Source: Torreya grandis
Lineage: Eukaryota > Streptophyta > Pinopsida > Cupressales > Taxaceae
DNA length: 64,000 nt
Assembly: GCA_037957365.1 (NCBI GenBank)
Contig: JARHVA010002127.1
Span: 2,374,501 to 2,438,500, forward strand
Direction: 5' to 3'
The notes beneath the pieces were generated by a model. That model searched no databases and was not told the origin of the DNA. It worked only from the letters and a program-made list of their open reading frames with translations. The translations under genes were made by a program, and so were the position numbers. Of the stretch, positions 34,766-47,855 are shown piece after piece (within the stretch, counting starts at the first letter, position 1; the number at the start of each line of letters is the position of its first letter).

Positions 34766-35522
34766 AGCATTAATTCTTGGCTAACCCTTCTACTAGACCT
34801 TTAGAATGAGTTCCCTAGATTGGTCTATTAGAATATAATGTACATAATAGGTTAGTCTCATGATTCTTGATTTTAATTTATTAGTTTAGTTTTTTGTTTT
34901 ATAGTTTAACATTAGAATAGATTTAATTTAGTTATATTGGAATTTATATCTTGGTTATTTTGTTTTATCCCTTTGGGCATGTATTTTGTGTATCCTTATT
35001 CCATGTTTATAGTTTATCTTGGTCTCTCCTTCTTAAATAATTAACTCATACTTTGACAAATGCCAATCTAGGATATCTATTTGAGGAGTTCCCATTTCTA
35101 GGTAGCTTTATAGTTGAATCATCTAGCTTGATGCCAAAGGACAAATAAATTAGAATAAATGTTTCATCCAAGAAGAGTAATCAACAGATCTTGGTATGTA
35201 TCAATACTCAGCCTTTCTCCACATCATAATTCAAGATTCATACCCGAGGTAATCTATTTAGATTATTCCCATTTTTATTTTTTAAGTAACTCGAAGCACA
35301 TAAATGAATTATGCAATCTAAGTTTACTTGACAAATTTTTGAAATAATATTAGCAAATCTATGTAAGACAATTTATTATCACTAAGGGGAACATAAGTGA
35401 ATGTTTAGTTTCCCCGATCCTTTTGAGAATCCTATTTTTAGGTGTCTAACTAATTTTTAGGCATGCTTTCACTTGAAAATCCTTGTAATTAGCTTCTTTT
35501 TCTTTTCATCCCTTATTGTTAG
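34766..35522. other. Interval between elements B and C
   Basis: T-rich sequence with no recognised gene. The plus frame at 35159-35347 is short and without motif. Probably 3' noncoding sequence of B or older DNA into which C inserted. Confidence 0.5.
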
Positions 35523-36743
35523 TGATTCAAATTTTAAGGGAATTATGGTATGTAAAACCCTAGGTTGTTAAAGTGATGGAATAATAAATAAGGGAATAAA
35601 TATAAAAATATCAACAATTTCTAATTTTTACAATAATTGATTTATCTGATTATTTTATAAATAATAATGAACTATAAAGGATGTACTTAGCTAGAGATTT
35701 ATTGAGATGGATAAGTGATAGGATAAAAATTGGTATAAGAACTATGTAAGGTGTCATAAATAGCAATCAAGAGTTAAAAACCCTCTTAGACAATTATTTA
35801 GTCCTCTGGATAGTAGTGTACCATGCTAGTGTCCTATGTGCCATGCTAATTTCCTTTTAGTAATAGGGACAATGAGCTCTTAGGTGGAGCTTCACTTGGT
35901 TATGAAAAGTTTATGCTTGTGTGAATTAATGTTGTTTCACTATTTGTTACCTATCTCGACTAATTTCAATGATAAACCCTAAGCCTTCATGTTTGTTAGG
36001 GTATTTAAGGAGCAAAAGTAGAAAACAATAGTGGAATTAGTAGGTTAGGGTGGACGTGACCTCAACACCCCATGTGTTGAGCATTGATTACATATCAATA
36101 CCTTGAAAAAGGATCAAGCTTGATGTAGTTCTCCCAATCTAAGTGCTAGTGTAAGTGTAAGTGAATACTAGTATGTGTTATGGTTTGAGTGCTTTGAGTG
36201 TGATTTGAGACTATAAATTTGAGTAATCTGAGCTTTGTGTTGCTATAGATGGGTGTATGTAGAAGTAAGGTAGAATAGGTATCAATGACCTTGATTTTCA
36301 CACCTAGTTTGTTTATGAGTATATGCATTTGATTTCCATTTAAGGGATAAATAAATGAAATTGGTTTATATATAATGTTTTGGTGATTGTTAAGATGTGA
36401 AATAAGTCTAGGCCAACCCAAAGTTTGCTTTAAGGAATGAAAATATATCCATTGGAAGAGTAAAGAGAAAGGGGACATTAGCATTTCCCTTTGGTCAATA
36501 ACATGGTGTGCTATAGTCCAAAGGACCATGTTAATGTATAGGTGGTAGGAATGGGTGAAAATAAGACCTAGGTGCCTAGGGGGTGGCTTAGTGCTACTTT
36601 TAGTATGTTTGTGAATAGGTTAGACTTCCACAAAATCTAGAAAGTGATCAATAGAGGCCCTAAGATAGGTCTAGGGATAAAATAAGGATAAGTTGGTCTC
36701 AAATGACACTCATTGCACTAAAATGACATTTTAGATGACTATA
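35523..36743 (-). repeat. Element C 3' LTR (left)
   Basis: 1221 bp if it ends at CTATA before the polypurine tract (a decayed CTACA). The first 768 bp match 50535-51300. The open frame at 36529-36146 on the minus strand lies wholly inside the LTR and is not treated as a gene. Confidence 0.7.
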
Positions 36744-36760
36744 TTTTCCCTCCCTTTATT
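36744..36760 (-). other. Element C polypurine tract
   Basis: Minus strand TAATAAAGGGAGGGAAAA. The sequence next to it resembles that beside the B1 polypurine tract. Confidence 0.7.
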
Positions 36761-39432
36761 ATAGAAATGTAGTAAATCAAAATGACTAGGATAAAGGAAA
36801 ATAAGTGTATCTAGACTTACCTATGAGGTGAAGCCTGTGAATCTAGGTCTAAGTCTATAGAGCATGCTCCATTGCATATGCTACACATAAAACATGAATG
36901 AATGAGTCTTTAATTAAGAAACATCAAAAATAAAGATAAAACTAAGTAAAGAAATGAGAGAAAGAGGAAATGAATGAATACACCTTGTTGGGTACATGAA
37001 CCAATGCTAAAAATTGGTTACATCCTATGTGTGCATGTATATGGTGATAAAATGGTGAATAACTTGGAATTAGTTGATGGATTGATCAATCCTCATGTGT
37101 GGGTGGATTAATAACTCAAGTTGTCCTTGACTCTATAATTTCCCACCCCTATTTAGTGGATCATAACCTATGAATATCTTGGATTGGACTGATGGTTTGT
37201 CCAACCCTCATATGTAGGTGGCTCAAGAACTCAAATAGGATATGACTCCATCATTGCCTACCCTTGTATAGTAGATGAATTTGAAACTAAAATTACACAA
37301 TATAACTAAATCTATTTGATATAACTGAAACTATGTAGGATGGCTCTAGGACCACTCAAAAACTCTAAAATGCAAAACATCTCAAAGGCCACTTGGGAAA
37401 TTTGAAATGTAGCTCAGGGGCTACTCAAGAATGCTAACCACTATAGAAAAAATAAGGCATAAATCTCGTGTAAGCTTGGTGCAAAACTAGTGTAAATGGT
37501 GTATGGAATAACAATATGGAGAATGCCATATAGCTTCCATTCCATCTAAGATTATTAATGCCAAACTAACATATAGGAACAATGTTTTGTGCACATGACC
37601 CTAATTTTGATATCTATGTCTATGGATTTTAGATTGAGTCATAATAATATGTGTTTAACTATATGAAACTAAAATGGTAGTAGTGATCATGTCATGCATG
37701 ATGCCCCCAATATAAGCAAACCTATGTAATCTATGTAAAAATTGAGTATATATTGAACCTTTCTGATAATCTATGACTAAAACTATGCAATCCTAGACCA
37801 TACCTATTTTACCCTTATATAAATTCTATAATTTCATATTTATAAGGCTACTAGATAGTAGTGTGGTCCCCTAGTCAATAACATAGTTTCCTCTATGCCA
37901 TGCTATTGATCAAATGTGTTGTTTCTATGAAAAATTGAGACTGATCTATATGTGACTATTTTCACTGAGTTTTCCTAATTCTAGGCTCTATAATCTATGT
38001 TTGCATGATAAAAATTATGTTCTAAGTGCACTAAGATGGCTTGATATCTATGACAAACCCTTGTGAATTCCCCCTCTTTTAAGGGGAGTTTTTAAACTTC
38101 TACAATAACTGCCGTCAAAATAAAAACTATGCATCATGTGTATTAGGTTGAAAATATATGGTATCTATGTGATAAAACAATATAATGTGTATACATAACA
38201 TAAGAATGTAAAATAATCCAAGCATAAGTTGATAATGTGTGATGTATGTTAGACATATCATTCACAAGGTTGTTAAGATAGATATAAAAATGTAAGCATG
38301 CATATGAAAAATAAATTTGAGTATAACGTGAATAAAATACCTAGGGATGAGGCATGATGTCCATCAAGTCACCCAAGGAGGAAGGGGAGATGCATGAGGT
38401 CCCTCATGGCATCAAAAACTAGATGTGAGTGTAATAAGCAAGATACAAGTGTCATGGCCATGACACATACATGAAATAAAACATACAAACACATGAGGCA
38501 TGCAAAGTAGGCCAAGGGGCCACAATATAAGAGACATGGGCATATGTCACTAAGTCTAAGAAAGTAATACATACAAGGACATGTTCAAATGTCCATATAC
38601 ATAAAGAGTAAGAAAGGCTAGATTTGAACCACATGGAAACACATTTTTAAATGTCTAAATTCATAATCAAGAAGCACACACAAGAACATGGACACATGTC
38701 CAAATCATACACACAATGAAAGGAATTGGCTTAGAGCCATAAAATAATGGAAAATTCAAATTCCCATGAATAGATATAAAATAAAAGAGACACAATCAAA
38801 TCTAAACTAGTAAATTAAAAAATGAAAGTGTGCATGAACATGTGGTACAAATCTGTATAACATCAAGGATGTACATAAGCTGAGTCTATAGTAGTAGCAG
38901 TTGGAAAAAAATCAATGTAGTATGAGACGATCAATATCAAGATATAATCAATGTTAAATCTGTGATGTGGAGCATAGAAAGATATAACTTGATAAACTAG
39001 AAGCTATAATTTATGATTTCCCCAATAGTGTGGATATGTGAATGTTAAATTTGTGTATCTTTGGTACCCCCAATGGGTAGATAATAGTAAATCTATATAT
39101 ATGTAGAGGACTTGAGTCTTATAGTAATTTGTGAACACTTGAAAGAAACAAGTGAAACATGTGTGTATGATAAAATTGACTATACTAGCATATATAACAT
39201 ATGTAGTACCTGAAAAATAAAAGGAATTTAAACATGGAAATCCATACAATCTAAAATTTATATTTTTTGAGAAAATATTTGATTGTTTTTTTGTATTTTT
39301 TGAGTATAAGCTATGTACAAGCAATAGGAAAATAAAACTATATAGAAATAATGATAGAAGTAAATCAGGTTATATACAAATGAAATGTAGTTCCTCAATA
39401 GAGCTAAAAACACATCCATAGGATGTGGATAA
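36761..39432 (-). other. Element C 3' noncoding region
   Basis: No protein is readable. It contains a diverged duplication of about 111 bp (37075-37160 and 37186-37268, both with 'gg(t)tgat..aaccctcat.tgt.ggtgg') and, at 38570-38710, dispersed 'acatg..cacatgtcc' motifs. Its first part resembles the 3' region of element B1. Confidence 0.55.
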
Positions 39433-42159
39433 TGTTGTCACCAAGTCTTGCACCCTAGAAGAGGTTGTTCATGCTTCTTTCAGATTTGAGAAACATGGGA
39501 ACATTTCTATGTATGTGGGTGTACCTATATTAAAAATGAGCCTCTAGGTTAAAGGGATAACTCCCTGAATATATCATGCAATGTTTGTCACTTAAGCTAT
39601 TGTTTATTTATAGGGGAAAAGAGTTTGAAAATACATAAATTGAACCTACTCTAAAGAAGGTGATGCACTAAGGAATTTTTTCCACATGACCATCATATTT
39701 TTGCCACAATGAAACAAAACATATAGACTAGTCTCTAAGTTTTAGTAGATTATAAAATAAGTATTTCAATATAAAGGTGTGATGTGAGAAGCAACACAAT
39801 GCAAATGAACCAGAGGGTAAATTTCACACTCAAAGGATAATTATACTCTTGAAAAATCTTTACACACTATAATGAACTCTATTTGACCTGTTAGGCTAGG
39901 AACTCTTGCTCAAACATGAAAGGATAAAGGAAGGAAGGATAGAGAATTATCACTTCTCATTTCCATACATCACTTGTAGACTTAGACAATTATTCAAAAA
40001 CTTAAAAATAGAATTGTATTAATTTTCAAAATTAGAATATGACATCAAGCCAATAGGGCTTCACCATACATGGTGTGGTTGTTCTTACAATAGCTCAAGA
40101 GCTATGTTTATAGGAGAAAGGCAACAAGAGAAAAGGGCCTTGGCACTAAAAAGGGGAATCAATGAGCTCAAATCTATTTTAAAAGTTGTTGCAATTTCCT
40201 CTATGAATCAAGCTCACTCAAACCCTACCTGATTGATCTAAGTTACTCTAGTCCACTGCATCATTATAATATCCTCTCTATGATGCTCCATGGTGGTTAC
40301 AATGGTGGGATCAAGTCATTTTCACTTTTATCCTAACATGAAAATTCTCATGCCTATTTTATTGATGCATGTCTAAGTGGGGACAAGGGTCACTTTTATG
40401 CAACTTGCTTTGGTGATGGCTATTAAAGTCTATATGTCTACCTCTGTAGGTCCCTAATGGCACTGTTTGATCCCACAATATCTACTCCTAGCTCAAACTG
40501 AATCATGTCTGAGTTTGGCTCCACTCATGTTGTTTACCTTGGTCAAAAAATTGACATTTAGAACTTAATCTAAGTTACTTAGGCTCTCCTTTGCTCTGAT
40601 TGGTCATCAAAAATTGGCTTGGATCATTGATCCCTTGACTCATCTCATACCATTGGTTTTGCCAGGTACAAATAAATGTGAGCCTTTAGATATTCTTTAA
40701 ATTTCCAACCTTGTCTCTACTTATGCCACATGTCAAACATGCATTAATCCTTAGGATCATACTATTAATATATATCTTCATGCACTTGTGCCATGTGTTA
40801 ACCCCTTAATCTCTCTGACTCTTTTGACCTCTACTCATCACAAGATCTGGATGCTCGATCAAACACTAATCATTGATCTACTGGGACCCACTTTTTGAAC
40901 TCCAATCACTATTTTATGATCTTAATTTTGACATACTTACTCCTATCAAAAGATGTTTATGTGAATGTCAAATTTAAGCTCAATAAGATTTTATTACTCT
41001 ATCCTTAAATTTTACATCTCACCAACCATCATTTGACATTTCACAAAACATGATTGACGTCCCACAGACCATAAAGTTAAGCATAGATATATATTTGCCT
41101 AGATTTATTTTGACATTGGCATGAATGTCTCTAAGAAATTTAAAATTCAATGATCATTTTTTAGGGCCTAAATTTGGCATCTACGAGCCCATCCTAGACT
41201 TTTGAAATCAAATGGCTATTTATTTTGATTCTTTTACTAAAGCAATTTTTTGGGTAAAATGTCTAAAATAAATCTTCCCTCATCTTTTGCCCCTTGGAAA
41301 AATGCCCTTAAGAACTTTGAAAAATACCTTCAAAAATTTGTCTTGGTCCACCTTGCTGTAGAAAGATCCTTTGGGAAAAATGAAGAGGACACTTGCCCAA
41401 AAAATTGGCCTTTTAGGACTTCTGCATTAGACTATTTCCCCAAGAAAAATGCCCTTCAGGGAAATTATTTGGGACACTCACTTCAAAAAGTACCCTTCAA
41501 TTTTTTTGAAAAGGACCAACCTCTTTGAAAGATACCCTTTAGAACTTTTTCAAAGTGCCCTTTGAGGAGATTGAAGTGAACCATTCTCCCAAGAAAAGAC
41601 CCTTCAAAAAATTATGTTAGACTTTTTGCTTGAGAAATATATCCTTCAGGATTTTTGCAAAGGTCCATTTTGAAGAAATGACCCTTCAAGGAAATTATTT
41701 TAGACAAAATGTTTGAAACAGTCCTAACACTTAGCCAAAAAAACCCCAAAACAAAATTCCTAAAATAATTCAAACACTTAGCGGAATAAAGTGGGAAAAA
41801 AATCCTAAAAGAATTAAGCCTTGTATATTTATGAGATTTGTGTGGAGCACTTTCTCTAAAGGAATAATGAATGCTATAGTTGGCCAAAAGCTAAAAAGTG
41901 TGAACTTAGGTAAAACATGGACCTGCTCTTGTGAGTATTCAATACCATGAAAATATGCTACTTGCATATATGATCAAAATGATTCTTAAGATGCCAAAAA
42001 CCACAAGGAGTAAGATAGGACATGAACAACTTAAAATGGTATATGAAATGACATCAAATGAGCTGTAACATGAACTAAAAAATTATAAAAAAAAACCCTA
42101 TGAAAGATTTTGATAGTAGGGGGTTGATCCATTTTTCCTATTGGAAAAAATGGTCAACA
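39433..42159 (-). repeat. Element D 3' LTR (left)
   Basis: Partner of 45105-47855. A minus-strand CTATAAAC box (40112-40105) is conserved in the other LTR. The plus-strand frame at 41250-41528 arises from a CCCTT-rich quasi-repeat in the LTR (about 41230-41700) and is not a gene. Confidence 0.88.
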
Positions 42160-43040
42160 TCTTTGGTGATTTCCCAAGGGTGGCATGCTTACTATGTCAT
42201 GACTAGTTGCCCAATCCTATCCATTGGGCTATGGAGTCACAAGTATAAAAGTTGGATGTATAAACTACTTTAAACAAAACATGAAACATAAAAAACAAAA
42301 AGAACAAAACATAAAGCAAGAAACTAATCAAAACACATTATTCTTAAAAATCACTTAGGGAACAAAACACACACAACAAGAAAGGAAACACACACCTAAA
42401 CAAACTAACCTATGCACTAACTAACCTGAGATGAAAAATTCCTCTAGGATTAAAGGAGAAGCTAGAAACCTCTCTTGATTTATGATGTGAAGGGTTGAAT
42501 GAGACATGTACCCTTTTTATCCTTAACATTGATTCCTCCATATTCTCCATAGTGTTTGACAACTTCATTGGCATGATGTTCAGTGAGAACCAAACAACTC
42601 CAAACAGGGTAGCTATGGAAATGTACTCTTCTTGCATCCAAACAACCTCAACTTTTTCATATGGTTCCTCATATATGACCCTTAAGGTGATTGAACAAGG
42701 CTTTTCTTTTTGGTTTCCATAGTGTCCTAAATAAGATTGGGCTTCTCTTCAACTACAAGTTCTTCAAGATCATCAAGGAGATCCAAATAGTCCACCCAAT
42801 CTTGTTCATTGTCTTCCATAGAAAACATTTTCTCCACATTCTCATGTACTTGACCCTCAACTTGGAAGAGATCCTCAAGCTCTTAAAAAAGATTTATTTG
42901 TATCTACCAATCATATTTTTTCTCCATGGAATTTTTTTCCTCCATGATAGATTGTGCTTGATGTTTAGGAGCATCAAACTTCTCTTCTTCATGTTCCCAT
43001 ATCTCTAAATATGGATCAATATTAGGTGGGTCTCTTAATT
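42160..43040 (-). other. Element D 3' interior, noncoding
   Basis: No recognised protein. The overlapping open frames on both strands at 42410-43008 show no motif. The polypurine tract expected beside 42160 is weak (GGGAAATCACCAAAGA on the minus strand). Confidence 0.5.
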
Positions 43041-43041
43041 A

Positions 43042-43907
43042 TTATTTAATAACCTCAACCTCAGCCTTGTCCTTACTTCTCATGTCTATAATATCGTGGA
43101 TATTAGCATCATCAAATTTCTCTATGATAACAAATTCTTGATTAATAGAATGGCCTTCATCTTTATGCTTGATGGAATACTTGTCAACATGATCATTAGT
43201 ATCATTATCAACCTTGTCATTAGACATCAAATATCTTGGAGGGAAAAGAGACTTACCCAACTTGTCAAACTCTTTGAATATGGCATTGGGTTGATGCCAT
43301 AGTTCCTCTTCATTTAAAACATGAGACCTTTCTCCATACTTATTGAGACAAACATCAACATGCTTATTATAGGAATTATAAAAAATAGATGTAGACTTAT
43401 TGGGAGGAGGAGTAAATTTATTGGGCTGATTAAACTCATGACATTTGAATCTAAATTTTGCCACAAGTCATTTTCACCCATCTCATGAGTGTCTTCTTCA
43501 AGAGTTGTTTCATCTATCTTGGTCCCATGGGCCTCTCTTATGATTGTAACTCCTTGAGGAGTGACTTGATCTTGTCCCGTAATAGCACACTCCACTTTAT
43601 GTTTGAGATGGTCATCCACAACTTCATGATTAAACATGGAGTCTTTTTTAAATTCTTCTCTCTTCAAGTCTTGGATACATTCATCATGGAAAACTACAAA
43701 AGGGTCTTCAATATGTTCATCTTTCATATCAAATTCTGCACCAGTGGCTATGATAGGGTCTTCAATATGTTCATCTTCCATATCAAATTCTGCACTAATG
43801 GCTATGAGAGGGTATTCAATGTGCTTTTCTTCATCAAAAAAGGCATAGTTACACTTGTGGTCACTAAGGGGAGTCCATATGGTGATTTCATCCTCATAGT
43901 CACTCAT
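43042..43907 (-). pseudogene. Acidic internal-repeat protein, gag C-terminal part? (element D)
   Basis: Two overlapping minus-strand frames. The first (43907-43314, 197 codons) begins MSDYEDEITIWTPLSDHKCN and contains an 18-residue unit ending AEFDMEDEHI, repeated as AEFDMKDEHI, with a third partial unit starting EDPFVVF. It then reads GENDLWQNLDSN and runs out of frame. The second (43464-43042, 140 codons) starts MAKFRFKCHEFNQPNKFTPP and continues with LWHQPNAIFKEFDKLGKSLF, so one protein is probably broken by a single frameshift near 43460. It is strongly acidic with no catalytic motif and I do not recognise a family. It lies 3' of the Tyr/Pro-rich frame and presumably belongs to the same gag-like product. 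Confidence 0.55.
43699..43862 (-). repeat. 54-bp in-frame tandem repeat in the element D coding region
   Basis: The 'agggtcttca' landmark recurs at 43701, 43755 and, as 'agggtattca', at 43809: exactly 54 bp, or 18 codons. It encodes the AEFDM-D-EHI unit of the acidic protein. Confidence 0.88.
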
Positions 43908-44099
43908 GACATCTTCTTGGTCAGATTTGGCTAGGATTTGTTCCTCTCCACTTGCTTATTTCAAGATGGGCTCATGTGAAAGGGTTGGAATATGAGATGT
44001 AGTGGAAGAATAAGATGTGATGGGGGTATAATTAATTATGAGTGGAGTGTGAGGGGTAGGAAAGGGCTTATCAATGGGTTTAGGAAAGAGAAAATCACT

Positions 44100-44908
44100 A
44101 GTAAACTCATAGGGAAGTGACATATTGGGCTAGTTAGAAGAACACACATCTATATAAGTAGGATTTGCATCTTTCTAGGAGTTTTCTTGAAATTATTAAA
44201 TAAAAACATGTTAGTTTTTTAATCTCTTTATACTCATATATACTTAGCCTATATATTGAGCATTAAAGACACTTTTTTTCCAAGTCCATTTGTTCCTTGA
44301 TCTCCCATTGAGTTCCTTATAGTTCTTCAAATGTATCCAACTTTTGCATATGTTCTTAGGTATCACCTTTCAACCATTCCTTGAGAATATCAGGGAGTAA
44401 ATAATAATTATCATCTTATGGACTCATTTAGTCTTCTAGATCTAGTAACTGTGGTATGGATGCCAAAAAAGACTTGATATAAGGTGGAAAGAGTGAAGGA
44501 AGAGAAGGGTAATGATGGGGATCAAGACTACCTTCATCTTGTTGCATTCTAGTCTACATGAATCTATATCTTGCCTTGTAATACCTTGATATAGAGTCCA
44601 TAGAAACATATTATTCCTCATGAAAAGACTCATAAGAGTAATCTTGAGGTTCATAGGTATCATGATATGGTTGATAGGGTTCATATTGGGATAAACAAGG
44701 AGGAACTTCTTGATAAGTATCCTGTAGCCTTTCTCATAGGGATGCCCAATAACATGGTGTATATCTAGGGGGAAAATGGAGGATTATAAGGCTATCATGG
44801 CTCATAGGATTGATAGCCATTTTGATAGGATTGTTGATGGGTATATCGTGGTTCATAACAAGGCTGATAAGGAGGTCCATGGTAGGAGTACTTGCCATAG
44901 CTATTCAT
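44100..44908 (-). pseudogene. Tyr/Pro-rich gag-like frame (element D)
   Basis: From an ATG at 44908 the minus strand reads MNSYGKYSYHGPPYQPCYEP, RYTHQQSYQNGYQSYEP, then two stops, PYNPPFSP and, after a shift, more Tyr/Pro/Gln-rich sequence (YQPYHDTYEPQDYSYESFHE). Farther on it becomes Leu/Lys/Glu-rich (LPDILKEWLKGD, WEIKEQMDLEKK), resembling a helical segment. Its composition and position next to the 5' LTR suggest the N-terminal part of a gag-like protein. No Pfam-type motif is evident. Stops and at least one frameshift are present. The alternative, an unrelated captured host gene, cannot be excluded. Confidence 0.5.
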
Positions 44909-45081
44909 GTCAACCTCATGAATCAAAAGAAATATAAAAATTGATCAAAAATTAATGAGATATACTTGGGTTTCTTATAACTAGTGGTTATCATTCAGAG
45001 TCACCTTGGTGCTAGGTTTCTTGATTCCAAAATTTGATAGAGGAAAGACACACCAAAAACCTTTTCACTCTCTTGGACCTT

Positions 45082-45101
45082 GGTCCCACCAGGCATGCCA
45101 A
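45082..45101 (-). other. Element D primer-binding-like site
   Basis: The minus strand, three bases past the 5' LTR, reads TTGGCATGCCTGGTGGGACC. This has the TTGGCNNCC...GGGGACC shape seen after LTRs of several plant Gypsy elements. The tRNA is not assigned. Confidence 0.55.
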
Positions 45102-45104
45102 AAC

Positions 45105-47855
45105 TATTGTCACCAAATATTTCACCCTAGAAGAGGTTATTTAGACTTATTCTATATTTGGGCAACATGAGAACATTTCTTGGTATGTGGGTATACTTAA
45201 ATAAAAAATGAGCCTTTAAGTTAAAGGGATAGCTCCCTGAATATATCATGCAATGTTTGTCACTTAAGTTACTACTTATTTATGGGGGAAAAGAGTTTTA
45301 AAATATATAAATTAAACCTACTCTAAATAAGGTGATGCACAAGGGAATTATTTCCACATGACCATCATATTTATACCATAATGAAACAAAACATATAGAC
45401 TAGTCTCTACGTTTTAATAGATTCTAACATAAGTATTTCAATATAAAGGAAAGGTGTGAGCAACAACACAAGGTAAATGAAACAAAGGGAAAATTTCACA
45501 CTCTAAGGATAATTATAATCTTGAAAAATCTTTACAACTATACTACACTTTATATGACCTATTAGGCTAGGAACTCTTGCTTAAACATGAAAGGATAAAG
45601 GAAGGAAGGATAGAGAATTATCAGTTCTCATTTCCATACATCACTTATAGTATTAGATAATTTTTTGAAAAATTAGAAACAAACTTGTATTAATATTCAA
45701 TATTAGAACATGACATCAATCCAGCAGGGCTTTGCCATACATGGGGTGGTTATTCTTATAATAGCTCAAGAGTTATATTTATAGGAGAAAGGTAGCAAGA
45801 GAAAAGGGCCTTGGCACTAAAAATGGAAATCGAGGAGATTAAATATATTTAAAAATTTGTTACAAATGCCTCCATAAATTGAGATCACTCAAATCCTTAT
45901 TGATTGATCTAGGTCACTCCAATTTACTACATCATTATAATATCCTCTCTATGATGCACCAAGGTAGTTGTAACAGTGGGATCAAGTCATTTTCACTTTT
46001 TTATTGACATGAAAATGCTCATGCTTGGTTTTTTGATGCATGTCCAAGTAGGGAGAAGGGTCATTTTCATGCATCTAACTTTGGTGAAGGATATTTAAGT
46101 CTACATGTCTACCTTTGTAGGTCCCTAATGGTGCCATCTGATCCCAAAATATCTTTTCCTAGCTCAAACTAAATCATGTTTGAGCTCATCTCCACTAATG
46201 TCGTTTACCTTGGTCAAAAAATTAACCCTTTGACCTCTATCTAAGTCACTTGGGTTTTCCTTTGCTGTTATTGGTCATCAATAACTAGCTCTAATCATCG
46301 ATCCCTTGAGTCATCTCACACTATTGGTTCTACTAGGTATGAATGAATGTGAGCCTTCAGATCTTCTTTAAAATGTTAACCTTGTCTCTGCTTATGCCAC
46401 ATGTTAAATGTGTGTTAATATTTAGTATCTTATTATTATTTTATAACTTCATGTACTTGTGCCAGGTGTCAACCCCTTAAACTTTCTGACTCTTTTGACC
46501 TCTACTTACTACTAGATATAGATGCTTGATCAAATGTCAATCATTGATCTATTAGGACCCACTTTTTAAAATCCAACAACTATTTTATGATCTTAATTTT
46601 TATGTCCTCACTCTCATCAAAATATGTTCACATGATCATCATTGATAGTCACATGACTATCAAATTTAAGCTCAATAGGGTTGTCTTACACTATCCTTAA
46701 ATTTGATGTCTCACTGATCGCCATTTGACATTTCTTAGAACATGATTGTTGTCTCATGGATTATCATAGTTAAGCACATATAGATCTTTTCCCAAGATTT
46801 ATTTTTATATTGGTGTGAATGTCTCAGATAAATTTAAACTTTAGTAATCATTTTTTAGGGCCTGAATTTGACATGTATGGGGCCATCCTATACTTTTAAT
46901 ATCAAACAAATATTTCTTTTGGTCCTTTTGCTAAATAATTTTTTTTGGGTAAAATGTCTGAAAGAAATCTACCCTAGTTTTTTTCCCCTTAGAAAAGTGC
47001 CCTTAAAAAAATCTAAAAAATACCCTTCAGAACTTTGTCTTGGTCCACCTTGCAATAGAAAGATCCTTTAGGAAAAATGAAGAGGACACTTGCCCAAAAA
47101 ACTATCCTTTCAGGACTTTTGCATTGGACCATTTCCCTAAGAAAAATACCCTTTGAGAAAATTATTTGGGAGACTCACTTGAAAAAGTGCCCTTCAATTT
47201 TTTTGAAAAGGACCAACCTCTCTGAAAGATACCCTTCAAAATGTTTGCAAAGTGCCCTTTGGGGAGATTGAAGTGGACCATTGTCTCGAGAAAAGACCCT
47301 TCAAAAAATTGTGGTGGAATTTTTGCTTGAGAAATATATCCTTTGAGATTTTTACAAAGGTCCAATTTGAAGAAATGACCCTTTATGGAAATTTTTTTGG
47401 ATAAAATATCTGAAATAGATCTTGAAATTTAGCCAAAAAAATCTTGTAACAAAAATCTCAAAAAATTCAAACACTTAGCCAAATAAAGTGGGACAAAAGT
47501 CTTGAAAGTTTTGAGCCTTGTATATTTATGGGATTTGTGTGGAGCACTTTTTTCAAAGGAATTATGAATTCTATACTTGGCCAAAAGCTAAAAAGTGTAA
47601 ACTTAGGTAAAACTTGGACCAACCCCTACGACTATTTAGTACCATGAAATTTGCTACTTGTATATATGATCACAATGATTCTTAAGATGCCAAAAACCAC
47701 AAGGACTAAGTTAGGACATGACCAACTTAAAATGGAATATGAAATGACATTATATGAGATGAAATATGCACTAAAACATTATGAAAAAAACCCTATGAAA
47801 GATTTTAACTGTAGGGGGTTTGATCCATTTTTCTTGTGGGAAAAAATGGTCAATA
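45105..47855 (-). repeat. Element D 5' LTR (right)
   Basis: 2751 bp, partner of 39433-42159. The minus-strand CTATAAAT box (45783-45776) is at the position matching the other LTR. The plus frames at 46868-47271 are LTR sequence. Confidence 0.88.

Larger units (their letters stand above)
39433..47855 (-). mobile_element. Element D: non-autonomous LTR element with 2.7-kb LTRs
   Basis: LTRs 39433-42159 (2727 bp) and 45105-47855 (2751 bp) with ends TGTTGTC...GGTCAACA (left) and TATTGTC...GGTCAATA (right). Flanking 5-mers gataa (39428-39432) and gatag (47856-47860) differ at one base. The interior is only 2.9 kb and carries minus-strand gag-like frames but no protease, RT or integrase. A primer-binding-like site precedes the right LTR. 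It lies within element C. LTR identity is roughly 80% by eye, so the insertion is old. Confidence 0.87.

Noticed and set aside
36146..36529. 127-codon minus-strand frame
   Set aside because: Lies entirely inside the element C LTR, has no motif, and is explained by AT-rich composition.
41250..41528. 92-codon plus-strand frame resembling 46868-47271
   Set aside because: The similarity exists because both are the same part of the two element D LTRs, and the right copy is broken. It is LTR sequence, not a conserved gene.
43042..43934. Plus-strand frames at 43096-43302, 43458-43934 and 43636-43848
   Set aside because: They lie opposite the acidic repeat protein. The hydrophobic translation follows from reading acidic codons backwards.
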